Shown here piece by piece: positions 20,806 to 31,729 of a stretch of DNA of 64,000 nucleotides. Under the pieces are notes generated by a model. That model searched no databases. It was given only the letters and a program-made list of their open reading frames with translations, and was not told where the DNA came from. A program made the position numbers and the translations under genes. Source of the stretch: Ancylostoma caninum (lineage: Eukaryota > Nematoda > Chromadorea > Rhabditida > Ancylostomatidae); the NCBI GenBank assembly GCA_037903475.1, contig JBAJFG010000019.1, positions 7,315,001 through 7,379,000 on the forward strand, written 5' to 3'. Each line of letters starts with the position of its first letter. The stretch's first letter is position 1.

Positions 20806-22831
20806 CCGGTATGAATTGCCCTTATTGTGGAGAAATGCAGTGTGATTAATGTATTTGTTGTTGTAGAAACAAAGCAAGTATGCAAAGGTTCGCACATGCT
20901 ACTGCTCGTTTAGGTCATGATAACAATGCCGAAGGGCAAGTAGAGAGAAGGCTTATTCAAATGTTTACCAACATCTGCGAGGCTCTATATATGTAGTAAG
21001 AAAGAGAGCGTGGTTTCCAGGAGGTAGTGGGAAGGAAATGCCGCGGTCACAAACCCACTCAACCGCTACTGAGAATCGTAGTCTCGAGGAGTATAAATGC
21101 TCCAAAGCAAAGACAAAATTTATTCATTGACTTATCAAATACATTCACCGTGCTGCAGACACTGAATGGAAAAGAAACGCATTACAGAACTTCACATAAA
21201 CAGAAAATGTCCTGAAAATTTCCTGAATACTGGGAAACAGCACTGAAGCATCATAGGTAGTAGCAGTTGAGCAACACGTATTAAATCTATTTATCTAGCT
21301 CCTCCAGCTCAATATTAGCCAGTGAATTTACAAGGGTCTTTTGAGCAACGAGGCTGCCAGGAATCAGCGCTTATGAGAACTGCGGATGTTAATGACAATG
21401 TAGATGAAGAACATCTTTTCCATTATCCACCATGAAGCCTAAACCTACATATATGACAGATAAACAGGGTGCATTTGTATTACAATGATAACGTTGTGTG
21501 CAAAAACTACACGAGCAGCCATAAACGTAAATGATTGGACTTTCTTAGCTGTGCAAGCCAATGGCTGGCTTTTTAAAACGCAGACATACGAGCACAATGA
21601 ACACGCCGGTGACATTATACCTAATCTGAACAGTATTCGAGTAATATTGTGTGACTTCTGAACCCTCATATGTGTCGCTTATCAGGAAGCAATCAGCAGG
21701 AGAAAGAAGATGTTAGAGGCAGATTTTGAGCTGTATAGCTGCAGATGAGCTTGCAGCTGTAAACGCAGTTTATACCAAATGCCTGCGTGCGTCAGACGTG
21801 CGAGACTTTATGAAGGAGGACGGGCTGAAGAGCGCTACCGACGTAGCCAATCATGAAACTCGTCCACAAACGTGTTTGCAGCAGTCTTGCAGCGTGCGTC
21901 TGACGAGGACATATCTTAACTAGCTTCACTCACTAAATGTAATTGAATGGACTTGAGGAACTAGAGAAAATTATGTTGCCCAAGATAATTCAATGAACTT
22001 AGTGATCCTAGAGAAAACATGTTTTGTCATTCTTCTGCCCCAACATGGGAGAAGAATTGCCAGGGATCAAAATTCAACAAGTTCTTGTTTTATAACGTTA
22101 TCAGTTACTTGGCCTGGGGAATTAATTGAACATGGTACAACTAGTCATCTAACAAATAAACAGTAAAGTAAAAGGCGTAAACAATGGAATGATCAGATAA
22201 ACAATGAATTAAGTAATGAGTTGATGAGAGAGTTGTCCGTTTCTCAGAGGCAATACCTTTTATCGGTTCGATTTCCGAGGAGTTTTAATTGGCTGAAATA
22301 GTCAAGGAAAACCAGCCCCAATTGTGCGCATACTCAGTTCCTCACAAGATACGGATTTCCACCCGGAACGTGAGTGGTAGTCTAGTCCTGCAGTTGGTCA
22401 TTTGGGTAAATTGACCAATCACAGAGCGGGGGTGTATCGCCCTTTTCAAGCATAACGCTGCGAACCCCAGAAAAACTTGTGTTTAACTTTCTTAGTCTCT
22501 CAAAAAAAAGCTGGATCATTCGTAAAGGATCAATCCAAAATCTATAATTCATTTACTGAAGACAATAAATGAACATATGAGATGTGTGAGGTAGATGTCT
22601 CACAGTGTTATGGATGCCCTTCCTTAACTCGTTTCAATATAACTTGCTCAAGAAATGTTTTCTCACATATACATATTTGCACACACTTGTAATTCAGCAC
22701 TACCTAACCAATTCGACTCTTCAAAAATCCTGGAAACAAACGCGGATTGAAGAGCCGTATGCGAAAGATGTTCTGCTAGCGAAAGACCCTTTAGTGAGTG
22801 GAAAAACCCAACCAATTGTATTAATTGTACA
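20806..22831. other. unassigned sequence
   Basis: No gene or element recognised. The related motif GCGTGCGTCAGACGTGCGAG at about 21786 echoes the direct repeat at 20.6-20.8 kb. Confidence 0.4.
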
Positions 22832-23645
22832 TTGTTGATTACAGGGAACGGACGATTCACCACCATCATAGTCAAAGTGTTGTTAAGCCAAAGTGTTGTT
22901 ACTCAACCACAGGGCACCAGTAACCCAGCTGACGACAATATTACGGGCACATCCGGAGGCTCAGCCTCTCAAGGAAGGCTCGCGTTGCGCGCCAACAGCT
23001 TCGAGAATTGCCAGACACCGCTTTTTGCCGTTCCATTCGTCTTTGACGATAGTGTAGGTACACCTCATAGGTCACCGAGCAGCTCTCACTCTTAGAGATG
23101 CACAAACTTATCGCCATATTGTGCAAGTAGTTGTGGTGAAGCACATCCACGATTTGTAGGTCTCGATAATCACGCTGAAGGTTGTGGTAATCATGTGCAC
23201 CGTCTCATGGAGCAGTAAGCGGCCCATTGGGGAGCGGTTCTCCACCCAATGAATTCATCTACGGAATATGGGGTAGATTTCGTGCACCTACTGACAACTC
23301 GGAGCAATGCCACTCCTCATGGGCAAGAGCTTTTTTCTTTACTCTTCTATTTGGTAACCACGTCCGAGGACGGACGTATTTTGAGGGGGGTGGGAGGTGT
23401 AAGAGTTCAGTTAGTTCAGCAGATATGCTCAAAGCACGATCTCTGAGTCGGAGATGCATTTTGTTGATTACAGGGAATGGACGAACGAAGCCTTGCGTAT
23501 AAGCCCAGCAGGACGAGCCATGGACGCACAGAGAGGAAGGAGCGAGCTGCTCCTCACAACCTCGGACCCAGCCGCCTCCACTCTCCGGTCGTCCAACACC
23601 GACACATCTTCCAGTGCTGTATCTCTTGTCAATAAACCTATTTAG
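22832..23645 (+). CDS. coding-like plus-strand region, unknown gene or element
   Basis: Three plus-strand frames look like protein. The first (22832-23095) has GTSNPADDNITGTSGGSASQ. The second (23249-23446) starts MNSSTEYGVDFVHLLTTRSN. The third (23454-23645) has MDAQRGRSELLLTTSDPAAS and ends at TAG right after an AATAAA (23630 region). A 24-base sequence beginning TTGTTGATTACAGGGAA occurs at 22832-22855 and 23461-23484 with one mismatch. Each copy contains a possible acceptor (GATTACAG). The frames do not join by phase in an obvious way. The region may be a broken gene, a duplicated exon start or a non-autonomous retroelement. Confidence 0.25.
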
Positions 23646-26600
23646 TGATATGCTACCGCGCAATGTGGGAATACCGCATAAATAACTACATATACATGTC
23701 TATTTCCTCATAATTCCTTGTTTCATTTTTTTTTGCACATTAATTTTTCACATATATATTAGTGTTAATGGAATTGAAGGAGCAATAGAAGAACGTTGGA
23801 AAAATGCACGCCAAATCGCCTTACGCTTACGTTTGCTACGAAACACCCTTTTCTGGACTCTAGATTCACGTAAATGACTTACTCTTAGTGTTACATTAAG
23901 CAGGTACGTAGTGCTGAATGGGCTCACGCTCGTAAGTCCTTTAGCATGAGTGGCCTCATGGGAGGTCGTTAAGTTTTAAGATTCATAAAACACAGTGAAT
24001 GGTTACGATTATGTGTTCTCAGAAAAAAACGTAGTTCCAGAGAAAATTCTAATTGCCTTGAACAGTATAAAGTGTGGCAGAGTCGTTACTGGCTCACCAG
24101 AAGCAATGTTGCCAACAAAATACGAAATTTATAGCAAAAGGAACAGATACCTTCGAAAAATTCCCTTCAAATAAACAGTGTCTCGCATAATCTCCAGCGG
24201 CAGGGTTAATTTAATTGACTCTGGACTTTCTTTGAGTGACACATTGCCGCAGATCGAATTCACCGAGCACATTTCCTTGCTTTTGTTCCGATCCCGCTTT
24301 GCTTTTTCTCATAGCAGAAGGAGAACAAAAACAAAGGACAACCTAAGCTTTTGGCATAAAAATATTGTTGGGACTCCGTTATGAAGTTCAATTTGATTTT
24401 CGACTCGTTGTTTTGACGTTGTTTTCCGAAACCTAGTCTGGGTTCTCATGCTCATTTCGCATTCATTTTAAATAGTGCAAAAAGTGACTGCTGGCGTCCA
24501 GAAATACGTATGTATCATTTCCTAAAAAAAATAAAAAAAGCAACGGCTGGCAGAAAAAAAACGTCATTGAAGCAAATGGATTTAAACTTAATTAAACTAT
24601 GTATGTATACGCTAAATGCACAAATAATATGTATAGGCGGACAATTGCGAAAAATGTTCCCGGGAGAGAATGGGTGGAAAGGGCGTGGCCAACAGGGTGA
24701 AGTGGGCGTGGCAGAACGTGAGTGGTCACTGATTTCAGCGGAAAAAAAAGTTTGGAAAAATGCTTGCAGGGAGGAATTGAAAATTTGGATATAGGGTTGG
24801 ATTTGGAGGGGTTGGATGTATTGGTAGAGATGAATAATAGTAACTAAAAAGTAATATTAATAGAGGAAATGATGTGCATATAAGGAAGAATTCCCGAGAG
24901 AAACTGAGAAATAAGCAACGCCCAAAACCTCATTTTTTCATGTGGAAAAATTGGCATTCAAAGCAGAAAACTATTGATCGTAGAAGTTTGGAACATGGAG
25001 ATGTTCTACAGACATAAGTCTTTTGGACAAGCAACACATTCTAGTCATCATTTTAGGAGTGAAATACGAAAATTGAAGAAAAAATGCGTAAAAATTCGCT
25101 TTACCAGTTCTTAAGATTGTAATCACTCCGAGGAATTCGAACACTCCCCCCCCCCCCGCCCTCCCCTCCTTCCTTCCCCAGCCATACACCAAACGGTCAG
25201 CGTAAACATTGAGAAATCATGCTGAATGAAAGCATCAGACACACGAAAACACAGAATTGAAGCGAGTCATTAGCATAATCCGAGGAAAACATGCTGCAAG
25301 TGCTCAGAACAGATGGCTGGATATCCTAGAGCATATGCTGTGGCTAGAAGAAGCAAGGGCGGAACGGCTCTGCTGATTTTCTAAAGATTTCAATAACGCG
25401 CCTTCCCGGATGAGCGTGGGCAAGTGAATAGACAGTGAGGGAATGTTCCGGGTCCAGTCGTCTCTTGATCGCTTATACAGCTGTGTTTGTCTCGTCTACA
25501 CTTTGTTTTCGACGTACGCGACAGGATTTTGAATTAGCAGTTTCACGAACATTTGCTTTGCACTAGACTTTATCGCCTAATCACTAGAGATGGATTTGTT
25601 CCCTGGAATCGGGAAGCTGACAGACTGCCAGAGCCACGTGAAATCCATTTTAGAATCTATAGTGAAACAACCCACGCTGTCCTATTTTCAATTACGAAAA
25701 TCCCAGGAAAGCGTAGGGAATCCGTCATTCACATCAGAGTGCACGCCCACACTGCATCTATTATGCTGGAGCGAAACCTTCAAGGAATTTTCTAGAAAAG
25801 CGATAGACAAACAAAATTATTTGCTGATTATGTATCTACACAATTGAAGGAAAATTCTTTTATGGATGAATGGAAAACAGGCGCTACTTATAAGCATCAG
25901 TTGAAAAGATGAGAGCTGATGAGAGATGAGAGCTAGAGGCAACTCGAAGGGTTAGGTTCTCTATCAACTTTCACACACCGCTTTCGAGGCTTGAACTATA
26001 CCGAAATTGTGGTCTCCTTGGCGCGCCCGGGTCTTGGACCCTTTCACCAGTAGTTCCCAGGGAGACTTCGAAAGTTCCTCATATTTCTAGGAAAACAAGA
26101 GAGTGATTGAATGACTACTAATAACAGAGGCAGAGGATGATATGAGGTAGTCCAATGAGCAAGGATAAGTTACTGCTGGCTGACATACTACTCTGTGCCT
26201 GAGGTCACCATTGATTACATTTGAATACACTCCCGCCTGCATGGATTTAAATATCTGCCTATTCGGCATATATCTTGCGTCTTATTAAGTATAGAAGTGG
26301 AAAATGAACGGCGCTATCAATATAAAATTATAATATAATATCAAACCTTAGCATGAAAACCAGCAGTGCGTGCTAGAGATATAGGCAAGAATACAACAAG
26401 TAGCAATATTAATAAGCGCCATTATGTAGTTCTTAGTAGCGATCGTTCAAGTCTTACGAAAAGCCACCTGGGTTAGTTGTTTCCGCAGAAGTTCCATGTG
26501 ATTCTTAAATAACGCAGATATAATTTGAATGTCTTGGCCGCCGTAGGCAATGTCTATCCAGGAAAATATTTACTTTCTGGAAGGGACTGGTCTGATAAGA

Positions 26601-29600
26601 AGCTTGGATACTTAGCCCACTCTTTACCGTCAATTTTCATTATTTTTTAAATATTTATTTCCAGTTGTTTAGTTTTAGAATTAATATTTTTACTGATTCT
26701 ATTATTCCATCCTCACCCCAAGAGTGGCGGAGTTGCCACCTTTTTCGTGCGGCACCCTAGCTGGCTACTCTTGCTTCCTGTAATGGATTATACTAGTGAA
26801 AATGCTCACTGTGAAATCCTGACTTTGACCAAAATCCTCCTTTCCCATGTGCACTCATAAGAAAAGCATAAGCAGACCAGAATTATTAAAATACTGGGTG
26901 GAACCTCTCCTAGAAGGAGCACACTGTAAATAATGAGGACTTGGAAATAACCCGGAGTTCCTGGGAGCCAACTAACTATTTTATTATGCATAATTCTAAC
27001 AAAAACTTCCTAAAAACTAATTATCCATAGAAACCTTATTCCAATGCGAATGCATGATGTGATGGAGAAAAACAGTCGTGGGATCTCCAGACAGCCACAG
27101 GATAAGGAAGATCGAAAATCGCGAAATATTGCTTCCATAACATCGCCCACTCGTACATGAATAATGCTCAAAACCATATGTACGTACTCAGTCGTAGAAG
27201 TAATTAAAGAGTGCTGAGCTAAACAGCAGCTCGGAACAACCGGAGCGATGAATTCACCCAAGCAACACTTAAATTGTGACGAATAATGGATGAGCCGTCT
27301 ATCAAAGAGACTAGGCAAGTACGTAGAGCTTCAATGTGCTTGTCTAGATAACCAATGAATAGTTCTAACGTGATGCATTAACCAGATGTGACGACACCAT
27401 TCAGACTAAATGAAAGAATTGAGGGAAATGACAAAGCGGCGGTTATTTCGAACAAAATTTCACGTAGTTTCACGATCGAAGATAAACATAAAGCTGAAAT
27501 GTGGCCTAAATAAGGGAAGCTGGTTCGAGTAAACAAACTGAAATCCAAGATAGAGTATTTTCGCATCAAGTTATCCACCTACATACGTACATATTTATTT
27601 CTTTGTTTAGTACCTTATTAAATAACAAGCTTGGCGAAAATATTTGTTTACTTATTCATTTTTCATTTATTCATGTAGTCATGTACTATTGTCTAGATGT
27701 GAACGGAACGCTGCACCTCGGGAAACCGAGTACAGGAAGGCAGATGTCGTGTGGAATTCTATCTTCTTCTTCGAAAAGAGAACTTCCTCAAGATTTCTCA
27801 TCGCCAAGTTTGTTTAGAGTTTCTTTCAATTGCTTTTTTTTTTCGCTTTTTTTGTATCAGTAATGGTGTGGTATTTAAACCAAAAATGCATTTTTACATT
27901 CTTTCACAACAATCCTATACGGTTAGTGGAACATTAAGCATAATATAACTTTATTTTCTTCCATACCTTCTTCCAAACATTTGGCTCCCTCTGACCATAT
28001 TCTAATGCCACTTTCCGATGAAATCAGAGTGCCCGGTGAATTTCACCCAGTCGGGTAAGCGCTCTCTTGTGAGTACATTGATATTGTTAATGTATAAATA
28101 TTAAAGAGCAAATCGGATATCAAGAATGTCAGATAAAATCGCAACGGCTAAAATAATGCTTCATCTGCGGATAAACTCCAGGCAGCGAGGATAATGCCGG
28201 GTTCCACTTATGGCTATCTTCATCCGATTTATCCTTTCATCTCCTACTCCATTGCCAAGAGCTGTTGTCTCTCATCAGTGCATCACATTTGGCCAAGCAC
28301 GTGGGCGTGTAGACGAGTAGACTATCAATTATTCGTGCATTCATTACTTAAATTGATACACATAAATAATTGTTTATTACTTTACAAAGGATAGATAACA
28401 ACGTTGTATGCTCGGAAGGCTTAACATTTCCGACATGGGCACAAGTGATTATTCCTTGGGAAAACTTTGTTGATACCCAAACAATATTAGAAGTTAATGA
28501 GTTGAATTCAGCGAATATTCGTTAGCTCTCACCCTTTTCAGGAAAAACCACTATGTATTTTTAATCCCGAGATGTAACGTGATTCAAAAAATAATGAATT
28601 TTACAACTGAAGATGCCTTCCATCAAACGAAAATCAGCTCAAAATGGCCACTGATTCGCATCACTTTCTGCCTTCTGTTAATGTAACAGTAATAGTTCTA
28701 TGTATACGAAATCGGGCTTTTTTCTTTTTTATGTTTTAATGATTCATTAGTTGTTGACTAAAAACTAGGCGCAGAATTACAGAAGGAAAAGAAATCCTAC
28801 GAGAAATTCAGGATGGAGTGAAGCACGTGCGGGTTGACGAGGTACATTAATGCGGCATTCGTCAATAACTACTTATTTTCGACGATTTCCATGAAACAAT
28901 AAATAGCTTGATTAATTGCTAACTGGTCTAGACTGAGCACTATTCGCCTGAGATCTCCCGAAGCAGGGCTGCATCATGCCACGTAATTTTCATCTCCGGG
29001 AATACCAGATGGGTCTTAACCATCTGGACACAACCTCACTCCGACATGGAAACTTCTGGAAAGACCTCGTGACCCCATCTGCAGCAAAGAACTATATGAG
29101 TTTGGTCGCCAGTGTGCATGAAAGCTTGAATGTTCGAGGATGTTACACATGGGAGAAAGGAGTAAGGGGGGGGGGGAGTGGCGGGGGAGGGGGGCACCCA
29201 GTGGGCCACCCAAAATCCGGCTGTGAGCATCTACCCTAATATTTAACGGCAAAAAAATAGTTGAAAAATGTGCCAATAAACATAGTTATGTAGGTAATCA
29301 ACTGGTACTATTAATTGGTTTTGATCCCGGAAAACCTGCCATTGCGAGCATTTCCTGTGTGCCCCCCCCCCCCTCAACTCCTTCTTCATTATCACGTGTT
29401 TGATGAAAAAATCCATAAGAATTAGGAAAAAGAGTGAAATAATGCAAAGAGAATCTGGGAAAAAAAAGTCCAATGAGGGAGCTCAGAAAATGAAATCAGA
29501 GCACGTGCATCTAGAAAGGGCACGTGCGCAGTCTAGGTAGCTCAAACACGTGCAGGCGGCACTTCCTTAATGAGTTCAACAAAGTGTGTCCAACGTGGCC

Positions 29601-29755
29601 ATCACGTCACCGACGATGAGTAATGGATTACTTAAGTTGTTGCTATGGAGTTGTGTATTGAATAAAGAAAATTGAAGGAGAGTGGAGTGGACAGAGAACT
29701 CTCAGGGAAAACATTGCCATAGAATTATTAGGCGGTGTTGTCAGCGAGCGAAAGT
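23646..29755. other. unassigned sequence, 6.1 kb
   Basis: No gene could be supported. Noted: a minus-strand segment at about 23880-23960 that reads TSVSPFSTTYLLNVTLR and ends in a GTAAGT donor; overlapping plus frames at 25553-25847 in two registers; C/G tracts at 25146, 29166 and 29362. No element boundaries were seen. Confidence 0.4.
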
Positions 29756-29759
29756 TCAT

Positions 29760-30420
29760 GAATTTTAAAGGGTGTGTACGGTGTGCGCACATAGAGTGTG
29801 TTGGCGTGTCTACACTATGTGCGGGCTGTGCCTTCCGTGTGTGCATGGTTTGCTTGCGATTGTCCACGATGTCTCTACGGTGTGTGTTTAATGTGTGGGT
29901 TGCGTGTACGGTGACTGCATGGTGTGCATGGTGTGATCAAGGAATAAGCATGCTGCGTGTACGGTGTTGGCACGGTGTGTGGTGATGTGTGCACGATGAA
30001 CGCGGTTTGTGTAGAATCAGTGTGCTGAATTGTGTGTATGGCGTGAGCAAGGACTGCGTGCCGTGTGTACGGTGTGTGTACAGTCAGTGTGCAGTGGTGT
30101 CTGTACGGTTGGTGTACGGTGTGCCCGATTTGTGTACGGACACTGTGTGCACGGTGTGAGCACGGTGAATGTACTGAGTCCACGTCGGGTGTACAGTGTG
30201 TGCGGTATAAGCACGGTGTGTGTACAGTGTGCAGAATACATAGTTGTACAGAGTGTACCGTCTGGGTACGGTGTTTGTACCGTGTGTATGATATGTGTAC
30301 AAAGCGTACAGTGTGATGTACAGTGTGATGTACATGGTGTGTGTGTACTATGATGCCTTTACAATGGTGAATACGGTACAGCTTGTATGCGATGATGTGT
30401 GCGCGGTGCAGGTGTGGTAT
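29760..30420. repeat. degenerate minisatellite, GTGTACGGTGTG-type units
   Basis: About 660 bases dominated by irregular repeats of GTGTACGGTGTG and variants (GTGTGCACGGTGTG, GTACAGTGTG), with units of about 10-15 bases. All six frames contain open stretches that merely translate the repeat (His/Thr on the minus strand, Val/Cys on the plus strand). These are not genes. Confidence 0.85.
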
Positions 30421-30843
30421 TACATTAGCAATGCGTTATTTACGATACTTCACTTGATGAGCATGGAAGAAACTATTGTTTTTTAATTACTCTGAAAGAT
30501 GTGTACGTAAACAGGAGAGGATCGAAATAACCAAAATCTCATAAACGCCAAAATACTGCCCATTCAGTACGGGACACGTATCCAGACATTTTTCACTGGC
30601 ATTTTCTCTCGCAAAAATGCTTCAATCTTTCTCTCTTCGGCTTTTTATTGGATTTGTCCGAGTTTTCTTTTTCTATTCATCTTCTCCGAATTTGTTTTGT
30701 GTTTATAACCTAGAGGGTATTTTACGAATGGGAGCAAGGACAACTCCCAGGGAGCTAGATCGTGTAAGTGTGCTCATACCATTTTTGATCACTAATTGGG
30801 AGCAACTTGCTCACATATGTACTTCTTCAAAGTGAAAGAACCA

Positions 30844-30849
30844 TTTATT
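30844..30849 (-). terminator. poly(A) signal AATAAA
   Basis: Minus-strand AATAAA 25 bases after the TAG of the 30874-31200 gene. Confidence 0.5.
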
Positions 30850-30873
30850 TCATGGAACAAGTTAAGATGGTTA

Positions 30874-31200
30874 CTAATCCAGCTTTTCGAGACAAGACGT
30901 ATTGTTGGTGTCCTGAGTCGAGAAAGCAGTACTTTCAAAGTGCCAGATACCTAGAGGGACAAAGTTCTCTGAGCCATCTATGAAGAAGAGCATGCAGTCT
31001 GAACGCGGCATCACCGCACCTGGGTCCTCAGCACTCTCACCAGGCGGTCGAAACGTGTGTTCATAGAAGTTTTTACAACGGATTTGCGACATTTTTCGAG
31101 CATTCACGCTCAATCGGTCTCCTTTTGAGTACCTCAGAAGTCCAAATAGGGAAGGTGACAAAAGTGCATTTTTTCGTGGCCTTGAACTCCAATTCTGCAT
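30874..31200 (-). CDS. small uncharacterised gene, 108 codons
   Basis: The frame starts ATG 31200, two bases after an AGATTTGCAG acceptor that could serve SL trans-splicing or cis-splicing, and ends TAG 30874. It includes KGDRLSVNARKMSQIRCKNF, FRPPGESAEDPG and MLFFIDGSENFVPLGIWHF. The composition is normal, with three Cys, no signal peptide and no transmembrane segment. A TATATAA lies at 31286-31280 and AATAAA at 30849-30844, so promoter, start, stop and poly(A) signal are all present in order. The plus strand has an overlapping short exon-like stretch ending CGT|GTAAGTG at about 30768, on the 3' side. I do not recognise the family. Upstream coding exons cannot be excluded. Confidence 0.5.
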   Translation of the reverse strand: MQNWSSRPRKNALLSPSLFGLLRYSKGDRLSVNARKMSQIRCKNFYEHTFRPPGESAEDPGAVMPRSDCMLFFIDGSENFVPLGIWHFESTAFSTQDTNNTSCLEKLD

Positions 31201-31279
31201 GCCTGCAAATCTGGCGAAATTAGGTTATTCAGAAAATGAGGAATACTTCCTTGTAAGTAGGAAGAATGCTTCCTATTGA

Positions 31280-31286
31280 TTATATA
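31280..31286 (-). promoter_or_regulatory. TATA-like box for the 30874-31200 gene
   Basis: TATATAA on the minus strand, 80 bases upstream of the ATG. Use is inferred from position. Confidence 0.3.
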
Positions 31287-31580
31287 TGCTTGCCCAAAGG
31301 TCCAATGACAGAGGGAGGACAAAAAGAAATTAGAAAAATGGCAGGAACTCAGCTGCAGTTCTTTGTATCGCTATTTTTTAGTCACTACATGCGAGCGGCT
31401 GCGGTAAGACTTTGATGGGGAACTCGCAGAGCTCTTTGATTCATATGGCGTGTTCATTTCTTACAATATTGGACATAGTGGTAACAAGCTTCAAATAGCG
31501 GTTCTTTAGCCACTACGGCTGAATCGTAGACTGTCTGCAAATTTCCGCTGTATCAAGAAGTTTCTGGAAAGCTGTCAAAA

Positions 31581-31676
31581 GGGCGCCCGTACAAACGTTG
31601 GCTTAACACGCTACACACCGATCTAGTCTACATTAATCCAGAGAAAGTGTGTGATAGCGGCAAATGGGAACCGTAA
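31581..31676 (+). pseudogene. remnant of a non-LTR reverse transcriptase C-terminus
   Basis: 32 codons reading GRPYKRWLNTLHTDLVYINP and then KVCDSGKWEP stop. This matches the pattern G-R-P-x-x-R-W-x-D-x-L-x-x-D-L followed by D-R-x-K-W found at the extreme C-terminus of many RTE/Jockey-type proteins. The rest of the protein is not readable upstream. It is a 5'-truncated old copy close to the intact RTE element, in the opposite orientation. Confidence 0.6.
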
Positions 31677-31729
31677 TGGCTAACTAAAGAAAAAAAATAA
31701 TAAACAAAAGAAGGATTGTGTTAGGAAAT

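Noticed and set aside
25553..25847. Two overlapping plus-strand frames of 80-85 codons
   Set aside because: Both registers look equally plausible and no splice sites tie either to a neighbour, so no call was made.
29875..30353. Open frames of 74-107 codons on both strands, His/Thr/Val-rich
   Set aside because: They only translate the GTGTACGGTGTG minisatellite.
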